From: Shewanella psychrotolerans
GTDB lineage: Bacteria > Pseudomonadota > Gammaproteobacteria > Enterobacterales > Shewanellaceae
Direction of reading: 5' to 3'
NCBI RefSeq assembly: GCF_019457595.1
Contig: NZ_CP080419.1
Span: 2,480,001-2,544,000 of the forward strand
DNA length: 64,000 nucleotides
In this document: positions 47,369-56,265 of the stretch, piece after piece
Numbering within the stretch: the first letter of the stretch is position 1
How the letters are laid out: every line of letters begins with the position of its first letter
Made by a program: the position numbers and the translations under genes
The notes under the pieces: model-generated
Told to the model about the DNA's origin: nothing
Seen by the model: only the letters and a program-made list of their open reading frames with translations
The model's database searches: none

Positions 47369-47397
47369 ATATGTGGATAGCGTTTTATGATTTCAAG
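47369..47397 (-). promoter_or_regulatory. Sigma-32 (heat-shock) promoter of ibpA
   Basis: On the minus strand CTTGAAA (47391-47397) and CCACATAT (47369-47376) are separated by 14 bases, close to the sigma-32 pattern CTTGAAA-N13/14-CCCCATNT. The predicted transcript has a leader of about 160 bases before the ibpA ATG. Confidence 0.75.
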
Positions 47398-47399
47398 AG

Positions 47400-47625
47400 A
47401 CAATATAAAAATATTTTCAAATTTCATTTTTGATATCTGGATACGTTAGGTGATTCTGTAGATATTGATAAGAATAATCCCACCTCCTAGAACCACTTGC
47501 AGATAAACTTGGAGTCAGCCTCAACCATCAATTTCGATTGCCTTATAACCTCTGTATAGAGCAAAGATCGTTGTTGAAATAGGTAATAACTGGCAAGCAA
47601 CATACATTATTGCGGCTTAAAAATA
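47400..47625. other. AT-rich gap with no gene seen
   Basis: Between the heat-shock promoter and the terminator of the nucleotidase gene I see no coding frame of note and no clear RNA structure. Confidence 0.5.
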
Positions 47626-47653
47626 AAAAAAGCAGCCTGGCGGCTGCTTTTTT
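47626..47653. terminator. Terminator after the 5'-nucleotidase gene
   Basis: GCAGCC (47632-47637) pairs with GGCTGC (47642-47647), with at least six A on one side and six T on the other. It lies about 15 bases past the minus-strand stop. Confidence 0.85.
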
Positions 47654-47666
47654 CTGTAAGGTCAAA

Positions 47667-49373
47667 TTAACGCTTACAAGCTAATGGACTATTACTATTC
47701 AAGAACTGAATGTCACCCGCAACTGGAGCATAATCGGTAGCTTTGATATCACCTTTATCTTTAAAGTAGGTATAAAGCACTTCGGCATCAACATAACCAG
47801 TTTGAACTGGGTTTAACTTAGGATAGCCGTCGCCACCAGCCGCGTTAAAGCTTGGCACAGTGAAGGTATATGTCGCATCAGCAGCATAGCCTTTTCCATT
47901 GATATCGTTGATAGAAACGGTTTTAGCTTCACAATCAACATCCATTTTAATACCCGCCAGCTGCGGATAAGCACCAGAACCAGACTCTCCCACATCAAAT
48001 GTCGCAACAACATTTAAGTATTCAGTCAATTCGGCACCCGTCATAGTGCTTAAGGTAAGCATGTTACCAAATGGCTGCACAGTTAGTACGTCTCGATAAG
48101 AGATATCACCCGCTTCAATTGATGCTCGCACCCCACCAGAGTTCATTACACCAACATCAGCATTCACTTTTGAACGCTGTGCTTCTGCAACCAATTGACC
48201 TAGGTTAGTCTGCATCTTGCGGACATTTGCACGCTCACCATCGAGTAAACCATCGGTGTTTGCAATAATTTCGTCAAGTTGGCCTTGACCACGCTCTTGA
48301 TAGTAAGAAAGTAGCTCTTTAAGCGCAGCATCAGGTTCAATAGCCTCACCCACTAGTTCTTTCGTTTCTTCACCGTTTGCATCGGTGACTTTCTTAAGTA
48401 AGTTAACGGGCACGAGTTTGTAACTTGCTAGATGAAGTTCACCATTGAAATATTCAAAATCAGCACGGCCAACATACTTACCCCATTCGTGAGCTTGCAT
48501 AATGTAGGTGCCATTTTGCTGATCTGGAGCACACTCATCGCCAGGTGTGAAATCAGCGTATTCGCCGCCTTCCATACACACAGGGTTTTGAGAGTGACCA
48601 CCAATAACGGCTTGTAATTCACCTTGTGCCAATGCGTTAGCTAAAGCGACATCACCTGGAGCGTTGCTACCATTCTCTCCATTAGCGTAATGACCCATAT
48701 GAGTAGTTGCAAAGATAAGGTCTGCCGCTTTAGCATCCTTAATCTCTTTAATTACTTTTGCCGCTTCTTCTTTTGGATCGGTAAATGTGAGACCTGAGAT
48801 AAATTCTGGATTACTAATCTTAGCTGTATCTTCAGTGGTTAAACCGATAACTGCAATTTTCACACCGTTAACGTCAAACACTTTATAAGCGTCAAAATAA
48901 CGTGTACCGTCCGCTCTGTAGATGTTTGCCGCCAGCATTGGGAAGTTAGCAATTGAGCGCTGTGAGTCTAATACAGCCAATGGATTATCGAACTCATGAT
49001 TACCGACAGCCATTGCATCGTAACCAATATCATTCATCCCGATAAAATCAGGAACCGCGTCTTGCAGATCAGACTCTGGAACACCTGTATTAATATCACC
49101 ACCAGATAGCAATAGCGTTTCACCGCCGTTAGCTGCAACTTCTGCGCGGATCTGTTCGATCAACGTCTTACGAGCCGCCATACCATATTCGCCATCTTTG
49201 TTTTCCCAGAAACGACCATGGTTATCGTTAGTGTGTAATACCGTAAAAATAGTACAAGCATCGCCAGCTTCTGCACATGTTGTTGGTGCTTTATCATCAT
49301 CGCTGCTATTACAACCTGCAAGAGCTGCAAGTATTGCAGTCGCAACTAATCCTTTAATAAGCTTATTTGTCAT
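47667..49373 (-). CDS. Lipoprotein 5'-nucleotidase/metallophosphatase (UshA family)
   Basis: Hydrolyses 5'-nucleotides, UDP-sugars or dinucleotides such as NAD or FAD outside the inner membrane. From the ATG at 49373 (568 residues) there is a lipobox LAALAGC, so the mature protein is a lipoprotein. The metallophosphatase motifs LHTNDNHGR, GGDINTGVPESD and GNHEFDNP are complete, and the C-terminal domain holds the substrate-binding region with NSGGVRASIEAGDISY. The open frame extends 32 codons upstream, but the ATG at 49373 is preceded by AGGGG and starts the signal. Shewanella UshA is known to cleave FAD to FMN; whether this is that enzyme is inference. Confidence 0.88.
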   Translation of the reverse strand: MTNKLIKGLVATAILAALAGCNSSDDDKAPTTCAEAGDACTIFTVLHTNDNHGRFWENKDGEYGMAARKTLIEQIRAEVAANGGETLLLSGGDINTGVPESDLQDAVPDFIGMNDIGYDAMAVGNHEFDNPLAVLDSQRSIANFPMLAANIYRADGTRYFDAYKVFDVNGVKIAVIGLTTEDTAKISNPEFISGLTFTDPKEEAAKVIKEIKDAKAADLIFATTHMGHYANGENGSNAPGDVALANALAQGELQAVIGGHSQNPVCMEGGEYADFTPGDECAPDQQNGTYIMQAHEWGKYVGRADFEYFNGELHLASYKLVPVNLLKKVTDANGEETKELVGEAIEPDAALKELLSYYQERGQGQLDEIIANTDGLLDGERANVRKMQTNLGQLVAEAQRSKVNADVGVMNSGGVRASIEAGDISYRDVLTVQPFGNMLTLSTMTGAELTEYLNVVATFDVGESGSGAYPQLAGIKMDVDCEAKTVSINDINGKGYAADATYTFTVPSFNAAGGDGYPKLNPVQTGYVDAEVLYTYFKDKGDIKATDYAPVAGDIQFLNSNSPLACKR

Positions 49374-50017
49374 TACATCAACCCCTAGATTATCTTTTTT
49401 ATTAACCATATGATTTTCAACAGCGAACGGCTTAATTTCGCTGTGAAGCATAATATCAAACAATAACAACTAAATGTGGCATTTTTATGAACAGAATTGA
49501 GGTAAATGTTTATTTTAAAAGCACTTTAATCCATCAATTGTCCATATTTAAGAACAAGCATCTAACCTAATTGGGGATTTAAAATGAAATAAAAAATAGC
49601 GAAGATCCATTAAACGCAATTAAATCTAGCAACTTGAAAACCCTATTCGTAATCAAGTTATTCTCCTGCTAAAAAGACACTGCTCCGCGGGCGAAGATCA
49701 CAAAATTAGAGAATTTTCACACTAAATCAACCTTTGCTAATCCAGCATGAGACGATAAACACTAATTTTACCTATTTTGCGGCCTAAATAACGTTTACAT
49801 TTATAAATTCAGCTTAAACGAGCATCGAATGTTAATTAAGTATTTCACCCATTGATATTCACTCGCTTGCCAAGCTCTCTAGCTGTGACCTAGATAGCAA
49901 AAAGACCTAATACATTTTAGGTCTTTAAAATCTGTCAATAACTCTAAGTTAACACCTACATAGTCAAGCTTCATTTAAGCGAGCAGCAGTGTCTATTAAC
50001 GGCTATCGAACTTCAGA
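49374..50017. other. AT-rich gap with no gene seen
   Basis: The 644 bases upstream of the nucleotidase gene contain its promoter, which I cannot place firmly, and a terminator at 49901-49926. I find no coding frame or conserved RNA in the rest. Confidence 0.5.
49901..49926. terminator. Terminator after the carboxylesterase gene
   Basis: AAAGACCTAA (49901-49910) pairs perfectly with TTAGGTCTTT (49917-49926) around 6 bases. On the minus strand the stem is followed by TTTTT-type sequence, ending the esterase transcript. Confidence 0.75.
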
Positions 50018-50689
50018 TTAGCTTAGGCATGCCGTTAACCACTTTCCAATATCTTTCAACTGTTCAGGTAACACGCTGTGGCCCATACTGTAAGTCTGCC
50101 ATTGTGTTGGATAACCGGCTGTCTTAATTAACTCATAAGCCGAAAAACCAGCAGTTACAGGTACAACTTCATCTTGATCACCGTGCTGCTGCAATAGCGG
50201 CGTATTACGATTAGCTTCACTGAGATCACTGGGCAACTTATCACCCGTCGGTAGGTAGCAAGACAGCGCCATGATCCCAGCTAAGGTTTTCGGATACCTA
50301 AGTCCAGTAAATAGACTCATCACTCCGCCTTGACTAAAACCAGCCAATACAATTTTATCGGCAGGGATCCCTAAGGCAACCTGCTCATCTATCAGAGCAG
50401 CAATCGCAGACTCTGAATTAATAACGCCAGGCATATCAGCTCGGTTATCGATATCCATCCCTTTGATGTCATACCAAGCCGGCATCACAAAGCCTTGATT
50501 GATAGTGACAGCAATACTTGGTGAGTGCGGGAAAATGAATCTCACCGCTAATGATTCAGGAATACCAAGTAAGGGCACGACAGGTGCAAATCCAGCCCCC
50601 GAATCTCCTAACCCATGTAACCAAATAACACAGGCCTCAACAGATTGCTTAGGCTCAATCGTGATCCGTTCTAACGGCTGCTTCGACAT
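50018..50689 (-). CDS. Carboxylesterase/phospholipase-family alpha/beta hydrolase
   Basis: A 223-residue cytoplasmic serine hydrolase of the carboxylesterase II/acyl-protein-thioesterase family. Counting from the ATG at 50689, the nucleophile Ser119 is in GFSQGG, Asp173 in HGDQDEVVP and His204 in SMGHSV, with the oxyanion segment WLHGLGDSG near residue 24. A TTG one codon upstream is possible, but AAGGA is better spaced for the ATG. The natural ester substrate is unknown. It is a single gene, divergent from yqjG. Confidence 0.9.
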   Translation of the reverse strand: MSKQPLERITIEPKQSVEACVIWLHGLGDSGAGFAPVVPLLGIPESLAVRFIFPHSPSIAVTINQGFVMPAWYDIKGMDIDNRADMPGVINSESAIAALIDEQVALGIPADKIVLAGFSQGGVMSLFTGLRYPKTLAGIMALSCYLPTGDKLPSDLSEANRNTPLLQQHGDQDEVVPVTAGFSAYELIKTAGYPTQWQTYSMGHSVLPEQLKDIGKWLTACLS

Positions 50690-50853
50690 CAATAGTTCCT
50701 TTAAAATGGGAAAATATGCCGATGATGATAACAGGAACCATTACCCACCCCAACTTTTCGATTAATTAGAAAAGATATGCTGGTTTTCTGGGCTTTTCAT
50801 TTCATTAGTCCGCTCTTACACTTAAGTTCTGTGTTTAGAAAAGAGGTGTAGAG

Positions 50854-51858
50854 ATGGGATTACTACAAGGCGGTAAATGGGTTGATAAGTGGTATGATAC
50901 CGATGGAAGCGAAGGCAAATTTGTTAGAGAAGACGCGATCTTTCGCCACTGGATCTCACGCCCGAGCGAGGTTACGCCTGCTCCCAAATTTGCAGCGCAA
51001 TCGGGTCGCTACCATCTCTACGTCTCATTAGCCTGCCCTTGGGCTCATAGAACACTTATCTTCAGAGAGCTAAAATCACTACAGGCACACATTGGCGTTA
51101 CCGTGGTTGAACCTCACATGTTGAGCAATGGCTGGGAATTTAGCGGACCGAATCAAAGCGATGATGCGTTTCATGTCAACGGCGCAGAAACCGACCGCCT
51201 TAATGGCCAAGACTACCTATATCAAATCTATCAACAAGCAAAACCGGACTATAGTGGCCGCGTGACGGTCCCCGTACTTTGGGATAAGCAGCTCAACACC
51301 ATCGTCAGCAATGAATCCTCTGAGATCATTCGCATGTTTAACAGTGAGTTTAATGAGATAACAGGCAATGTGACCGACTTTTATCCATTAGCGCTACGCA
51401 GCGAGATAGACGAGCTAAATGAATGGATATATGAAAACATCAATAATGGTGTGTATCGCGTTGGCTTTGCAACAACCCAGCAAGCCTATGAAGAGGCCTT
51501 CGAGATACTGTTTGCAGCGTTAGATAGATTAGAGCAATTGTTATCGACAAAGCGCTATTTAACTGGGGATCAACTCACCGAAGCGGATTGGCGTCTATTT
51601 ACCACCTTGATCAGGTTCGATGCCGTCTACGTCGGTCATTTTAAAACCAATCGTAATCGAATTGTCGATATGCCAGCCATTTACGGCTATATGAAAGAGC
51701 TATATCAATATCCTGGTGTCGCCGAAACCGTCAATTTTGAACATATAAAGCAGCACTACTATTATAGTCACGGGCAGATAAATCCAACGCGAGTGGTACC
51801 TGTTGGTCCGACAATGGATCTCTGTAGCCCACATCGACGAGATGTACTGAAAAGCTAA
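50854..51858 (+). CDS. yqjG: Glutathionyl-hydroquinone reductase (Xi-class GST)
   Basis: Reduces glutathionyl-hydroquinones, freeing glutathione. The 334-residue length and the active-site SLACPWAHRTL with Cys61 identify the Xi class rather than ordinary GSTs. An N-terminal thioredoxin-like domain with VPVLWDKQLNTIVSNESSEI is followed by an all-helical domain with LTEADWRLFTTLIRFDAVYV. The symbol follows E. coli YqjG. It stands alone after a short ribosome site (GAGGTGTAGAG). Confidence 0.92.
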   Translation: MGLLQGGKWVDKWYDTDGSEGKFVREDAIFRHWISRPSEVTPAPKFAAQSGRYHLYVSLACPWAHRTLIFRELKSLQAHIGVTVVEPHMLSNGWEFSGPNQSDDAFHVNGAETDRLNGQDYLYQIYQQAKPDYSGRVTVPVLWDKQLNTIVSNESSEIIRMFNSEFNEITGNVTDFYPLALRSEIDELNEWIYENINNGVYRVGFATTQQAYEEAFEILFAALDRLEQLLSTKRYLTGDQLTEADWRLFTTLIRFDAVYVGHFKTNRNRIVDMPAIYGYMKELYQYPGVAETVNFEHIKQHYYYSHGQINPTRVVPVGPTMDLCSPHRRDVLKS

Positions 51859-51927
51859 ACCGCTGAGAAACAATATGCGAACATAGGTATACTCACTCTA
51901 TTCCTGTTACTCAATCGCAATTACAGC

Positions 51928-52152
51928 TCAGCTATCAATTCCTAATTCAGCGACGACTTCATCAATCTGCTCGATGGAGTCTAGCTTCAAAGCCCAGCGC
52001 ACAGCGCCGCCATCGGCAACTAACATTAATGCATCTCTTACGACTTTTATATCTTCGGCCAAAGCATACAAAGAAAGCGCTTGGTCACTAAATTTAACTT
52101 GGATCTCATGCATCGACATGATGATTTTGCCTTGCGAGAATGTAACAACCAT
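51928..52152 (-). CDS. DUF3389-like small protein
   Basis: A protein of about 74 residues starting MVVTFSQGKIIMSMHEIQVK, resembling DUF3389 proteins of Vibrio and Shewanella. The ATG at 52152 has AAGG seven bases upstream; the open frame runs 18 codons further, crossing the terminator of slyD, so the shorter form is preferred. It is beta-alpha in pattern with an acidic end. Function is unknown. Confidence 0.65.
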   Translation of the reverse strand: MVVTFSQGKIIMSMHEIQVKFSDQALSLYALAEDIKVVRDALMLVADGGAVRWALKLDSIEQIDEVVAELGIDS

Positions 52153-52190
52153 AATGCGCCTTAAAGGTGATTTTTCGATGGTAAAAACAA

Positions 52191-52218
52191 GAAAACCCAA
52201 ACGCATGCTTGGGTTTTC
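52191..52218 (-). terminator. Terminator after slyD
   Basis: GAAAACCCAA (52191-52200) pairs with TTGGGTTTTC (52209-52218) around 8 bases. On the minus strand the stem is followed by TTGTTTTTACC. Confidence 0.8.
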
Positions 52219-52247
52219 ATAAACTAGCTAAATACTAAGCACGTCAA

Positions 52248-52730
52248 TTAATGGTGATGACCGCCAACACCGTGTGCGTGGCCGTGCGCAATCTCTTCAT
52301 CAGTTGCATCACGAGCATCAACAACCGTAAGATCAAAAGTTAATTCTCGGCCAGCCAATGGGTGGTTAATATCCACTGTCGCCATGAATTTTCCGACCTT
52401 AATCACCGTCACTTGACGCTGACCTTGATCGGTACTAATAATCGCACGCATACCCGCTTTCCAGACTTTAGCGCCTTGGAGATGCTTAACCGATACGCGC
52501 TGCTCAGCGTTTTCATTGCGAACGCCATAGGTTTCTTCTGGCGGTAAGGTAACCGAAAAGCTCTCACCCACTTCGCGGCCTTCAAGTGCCTTTTCTACAC
52601 CAGGCATCATATTGTCATGGCCATGAAGGTATGCAATTGGATCGAGTCCATCATTGGTCTCTAACACTTCACCTGCTTCATCACGCAAAGTATAGTTAAA
52701 CTGTACGACCATATCGTCTTTAATGCTCAT
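52248..52730 (-). CDS. slyD: SlyD, FKBP-type peptidyl-prolyl isomerase and metallochaperone
   Basis: Catalyses proline isomerisation and delivers nickel. From the ATG at 52730 (160 residues), with AGGA six bases upstream, the FKBP domain is split by the insert-in-flap domain (AEQRVSVKHLQGAKVW...). NMMPGVEKALEGREVGE and DINHPLAGRELTFDLTV are the canonical segments. The C-terminal His-rich tail (HGHAHGVGGHHH) is shorter than in E. coli but keeps a metal-binding character. An upstream in-frame GTG at 52754 is not needed. Confidence 0.94.
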   Translation of the reverse strand: MSIKDDMVVQFNYTLRDEAGEVLETNDGLDPIAYLHGHDNMMPGVEKALEGREVGESFSVTLPPEETYGVRNENAEQRVSVKHLQGAKVWKAGMRAIISTDQGQRQVTVIKVGKFMATVDINHPLAGRELTFDLTVVDARDATDEEIAHGHAHGVGGHHH

Positions 52731-52804
52731 CAAGTGTCCTTTATCTGTCACCAAAATTTAAATTCGCCAGAGCGTAACAAATGTCACTAGATTGCTCTAG
52801 CACT

Positions 52805-53680
52805 TTATCTCGACTTAGCCCCTGGCACTATGGATAAGTGCTCAATTTTTGCCAGAACATCGAGATTTTCAAGCGCTAATTGACACACACCACCGCGGAT
52901 TTGATGATCTTTAGAGCAATCCACACTCCATTGTCTAAGTAGATAGCCCGCTAACGCGGCTCGACTGTCCAAGGTGAGCCTTCCATCAACCATCTGATAA
53001 TCGAGCTCAATCGCTTCGGGATGTGGCAAACTCGGGTGAGGAATTAACACCAAACACACCAGCTGTTGCCACGCATTATCTTGATTTGCTAACTCGTGGT
53101 CGAACGGTTCATTACTACTTAGCTTTACCGACTTAATCCGTGTTACCACAAAATCAGTAAATACCTGATGCGTTCTATCGAAACTACGTACATGCCAGCG
53201 CTGACCATTATTCACTAAGGTATGAGGCACAATCTCGCGCTCGGTTTCCCCCGATGATACCGACACATAAGTCACGGCTATGGCTTGTTGGTGCTGAATC
53301 GCGCGCATGATACCCGCAATAATATCGGTATTAGGATGAATAAGCTGCACAGCATCAACGCACACGGCGCTTGGCTGTACAGGATGAGACAAGCCATCAC
53401 CAAAGCCATTGGCAAGGCCATGGAGGATAACCTCTGGATCGTGATTAAATAACGCCACAAATTCACTGTTACGATGATAAGACTTAGTACTATGCACCAG
53501 CTGCATGTTGTTGGGCGCTAACGCTCGATAACTTGCTAAGTCTCGAGTTGCCGCAGCTAAGCCGGTCGCAAATTTTGCGATTAAGTCCTGACGAGAGACT
53601 TGACCAAAATATTGCAAACTAAAATCAATAAACGCCAGCCGCTGACGCTGCGCATGAGACAAGTTATCTAGACAATCCAT
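52805..53680 (-). CDS. CapW/BrxR-like WYL transcriptional regulator
   Basis: A 291-residue regulator with an N-terminal winged helix (RQRLAFIDFSLQYFGQVSR, then DLIAKFATGLAAATRDLASY, ...LAPNNMQL), a WYL domain (about 125-200, with RWHVRSFDR in place of WYL) and a WCX-like end. The N-terminus has the RLxFI...F.G.xxRxDL pattern of BrxR/CapW repressors, which control BREX or CBASS defence genes. Here the neighbours are housekeeping (slyD and an mltB-like gene), so it is an orphan. An ATAAT-G-ATTAT palindrome 20 bases upstream of the ATG could be its own operator. Confidence 0.8.
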   Translation of the reverse strand: MDCLDNLSHAQRQRLAFIDFSLQYFGQVSRQDLIAKFATGLAAATRDLASYRALAPNNMQLVHSTKSYHRNSEFVALFNHDPEVILHGLANGFGDGLSHPVQPSAVCVDAVQLIHPNTDIIAGIMRAIQHQQAIAVTYVSVSSGETEREIVPHTLVNNGQRWHVRSFDRTHQVFTDFVVTRIKSVKLSSNEPFDHELANQDNAWQQLVCLVLIPHPSLPHPEAIELDYQMVDGRLTLDSRAALAGYLLRQWSVDCSKDHQIRGGVCQLALENLDVLAKIEHLSIVPGAKSR

Positions 53681-53699
53681 CTTACCATCACCTTGTTTT

Positions 53700-53710
53700 A
53701 TAATGATTAT
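53700..53710. repeat. ATAAT-G-ATTAT palindrome before the WYL gene
   Basis: An 11-base near-perfect palindrome lies about 20 bases upstream of the WYL regulator start. It may be an autoregulatory operator; it also partly resembles a Fur box (about 12 of 19 positions when extended). Confidence 0.35.
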
Positions 53711-53754
53711 ATTCAGTTAGCGCACAGATTAACCGCTCATTAAGAATATCCAAA

Positions 53755-54942
53755 CTAATCGATACCCATTCTGGAAAATGTTTCATCACTAGGAAAACCA
53801 TCAGCAGTAAGACCAACGCTGCGCTGATATGCCTGTAAACCTGCGCGAGAATTAGCGCCTAAAACGCCATCAGGTTTACCGACATCAAAGCCTTTTTCAT
53901 TCAGTTTTGTTTGTAATAACTTAAGTTTATCGCGACTGATATTGTCATGTTTAGGCGGTGCAACATAAAGTGGCGTTGCACCGTTTATCCGATCCGCTAA
54001 ATGACCGACAGCAATGGCATAAAACTCAGACCGATTCCAGCGCATGATCACATCAAAATTATTGTAACCAAGAAAAGCGGGGCCAGTGTGGCCCGCAGGC
54101 AAATAGAGTGCTGCTTGCATATCAGGCGTAGTCAAACTGTTGCCATCAGCCTTTCTAACCCCCAGTTCAGCCCACTTTACCAGTGGCCGTTTATCCTTTC
54201 GGCCTAAAAATTGATAATCATAGTCATCGGGTAATTTGACCTCTCTGCCCCACCTTTCATTACGTGCCCAACCTAGCTGATGTAAAAAATTAGCAGCCGA
54301 ACTTAATGCATCTGCAGTACTGTTCCAAAGATCCGCCTTACCATCACCATCGGCATCAATCGCATATTTTGCATAGGCAGATGGCATAAATTGAGTATGG
54401 CCCATTGCACCAGCCCAAGAGCCAACCATGTCACTGGTCTCAAACTTATACGCTTCTTTAAGCTTTAGCGCTTGAATTAACTCACCAGTGAAATAAGTGC
54501 TACGTCTGGGATCGCACGCGAGTGTCGTTAAGCTATCGATCACTGGCATCTTACCTTTATAGCTACCAAAATTGGTTTCTAACCCCCAAAACGCCATCAA
54601 GTATTGTGGTGGTACGCCATAGGTCTGTTGCAATTGCAACAACAACTGGTGATGCTTTTTCAGTAGCCGACGTCCCTCTTGTACACGCCAGTCTGTTACG
54701 CGTTTACTAAAGTAGTTATTGAAGGTTTGGCTAAATTCCGGTTGTTTCTTATCAAGTTCAATCACTCGTGTAACATACTTAACTTGACCTAATGTTTGCT
54801 CAATTGTTTTCGTTGAAATCCCTGCGTCGACCGCTTTTTGCTTTAAGGTAACGATACAAGAATCAAATGCTTCATTAGCGTAAGTCGCAGTGCTCACCCC
54901 ACAAGCAAACATCAACGAGGCGATGGTAATAATTTTTTTCAA
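53755..54942 (-). CDS. MltB-type lytic murein transglycosylase with PG-binding domain
   Basis: A periplasmic lytic transglycosylase of the MltB-like (SltB) family, 395 residues. After a signal peptide (KKIITIASLMFACGVSTATY, cut after ...TYA) comes the catalytic domain with Glu in GLETNFGSYKGKMPVIDSL and QFMPSAYAKYAID; a C-terminal peptidoglycan-binding domain (LLQTKLNEKGFDVGKPDG) follows. The best start is a TTG at 54942, with GGAG eight bases upstream; the open frame continues to 54978 without a ribosome site. No lipobox, so it is soluble rather than membrane bound. Confidence 0.88.
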   Translation of the reverse strand: MKKIITIASLMFACGVSTATYANEAFDSCIVTLKQKAVDAGISTKTIEQTLGQVKYVTRVIELDKKQPEFSQTFNNYFSKRVTDWRVQEGRRLLKKHHQLLLQLQQTYGVPPQYLMAFWGLETNFGSYKGKMPVIDSLTTLACDPRRSTYFTGELIQALKLKEAYKFETSDMVGSWAGAMGHTQFMPSAYAKYAIDADGDGKADLWNSTADALSSAANFLHQLGWARNERWGREVKLPDDYDYQFLGRKDKRPLVKWAELGVRKADGNSLTTPDMQAALYLPAGHTGPAFLGYNNFDVIMRWNRSEFYAIAVGHLADRINGATPLYVAPPKHDNISRDKLKLLQTKLNEKGFDVGKPDGVLGANSRAGLQAYQRSVGLTADGFPSDETFSRMGID

Positions 54943-55130
54943 AATAGGGACTCCATAAAAATGACTGCGCTGATCCACGACCGCAAAACCTAACAGCCTT
55001 AAAAAGAAGGTCGTGCCAACATCATAACGATAGAAACTATTTATACTAAGTGTTTTATGAGAAATATTGCAGCGGATGTTAGATTTATCAGCATCTGTTT
55101 AAATAGTGCGCTTTTTCATAAAACAATCAC

Positions 55131-55158
55131 TTGGCGCAATTCACGCTTGGCGTATAAT
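55131..55158 (+). promoter_or_regulatory. Sigma-70 promoter of the DUF2750 gene
   Basis: TTGGCG (55131-55136) and TATAAT (55153-55158) are 16 bases apart. A second TTGGCG at 55147-55152 makes a direct repeat just before the -10. The gene start is 36 bases downstream. Confidence 0.65.
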
Positions 55159-55193
55159 GGTGCGGTTTTTAACAGATATCTAAGAGATCCAAC

Positions 55194-55553
55194 ATGACTG
55201 ATAGCAATCCCGTTTTAGCAAGCTTTATTGAAAACGTAAAAGAGCACCAAGCCGTTTGGGGCCTTCAAGACGAAACTGGCGAAGGCTGGGTAGTGTGTGA
55301 TTCTTCTGAATATGAAGAAACCGATGTCATGCCATTATGGTCTAGCGCTGAAAAAGCCAAAGTCCATTGCACTGAAGAGTGGCAAGATTATCAACCTGCT
55401 GCGATTAAGCTTGAAGAACTTTTAGAATATTGGATTAAAGACCTTCACGATGATGGGGTACTTGTTGGGATTGATTGGGTGGCTGAGCAAGACTGCTTAG
55501 AGATAGACCCTATCGGTCTGGCCAAGAACTTAGTCGATATCGAACAAGAATAA
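55194..55553 (+). CDS. DUF2750 protein
   Basis: A 119-residue acidic soluble protein with the DUF2750 pattern (VWGLQDETGEGWVVCDSSEY, PLWSSAEKAKVH, GVLVGIDW). No enzyme motif is visible and the function is unknown. It has a good promoter at 55131-55158 and is followed after 49 bases by a Cys-rich unknown gene on the same strand. Confidence 0.82.
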   Translation: MTDSNPVLASFIENVKEHQAVWGLQDETGEGWVVCDSSEYEETDVMPLWSSAEKAKVHCTEEWQDYQPAAIKLEELLEYWIKDLHDDGVLVGIDWVAEQDCLEIDPIGLAKNLVDIEQE

Positions 55554-55602
55554 CCCTTGAGCACATCGGTTCGTTTTAAATCTGCAGATAGGTATTTTAT
55601 TC

Positions 55603-56241
55603 TTGTCTGCTAACTATCCGCTTATCGACATCCCGTTTGAACTGCGCCATACCTGCTGGTTTTGTGCAGAGCCTTGTGATCGTATTTTTAACTATCAAGC
55701 CCAGCACTACACCCCGCATCCGTCGCTCGCCGTTCCCAGCTGTAAAGAATGCTTAAATCTTGCAACTAAATCGCCGCTGACCTCTATCTGGGATTGCCAT
55801 CAGGCCGTTAAAGATGAATTGATGCGTATTTATGCTAAACATTTAGCCATAGGTGAAAACTGGACCGAACAGGAGTTAGCAGAGTCAGAATTTTCCTGCA
55901 AAGTCTTTGAAGGGTTTAAAAAAAGTGCTTGGTTTATGTATCAGGTGGCTAAAGATAGAGTCACCTTCACCCCGTGGCCACTGCGCCTCAATGGCATTGC
56001 TATCGATACGGAGCAATATCAACTTGGCTTCCAATTTGACGGGGTTAACTTTAGCTCGATATCGAAAGCGGTCACCCACTATAGCCAGATGCTTGGTCTA
56101 GATAAACCATTCTTACAAGAACTTGTCACCATAGTTGGTCGAGATAGATTCGGTTACGCGGTACGAGTCGCACGAATTAATATCGCATCAACTAAAGCAG
56201 TAAAACGACAAGTAATACTTGATATAGCTAACGAAAATTGA
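55603..56241 (+). CDS. Cys-rich protein of unknown function
   Basis: A 212-residue soluble protein I do not recognise. Near the N-terminus CWFCAEPC (Cys18, 21, 25) and CKEC (Cys47, 50) form a likely zinc ribbon or treble-clef site similar to those of HNH-type proteins, but no HNH catalytic His pair is evident. The rest is helical then beta-rich. The start is TTG at 55603 with only a weak AGG upstream. It may be cotranscribed with the DUF2750 gene. Confidence 0.75.
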   Translation: MSANYPLIDIPFELRHTCWFCAEPCDRIFNYQAQHYTPHPSLAVPSCKECLNLATKSPLTSIWDCHQAVKDELMRIYAKHLAIGENWTEQELAESEFSCKVFEGFKKSAWFMYQVAKDRVTFTPWPLRLNGIAIDTEQYQLGFQFDGVNFSSISKAVTHYSQMLGLDKPFLQELVTIVGRDRFGYAVRVARINIASTKAVKRQVILDIANEN

Positions 56242-56265
56242 ACAAACTGATCAATATCGAGCTAT

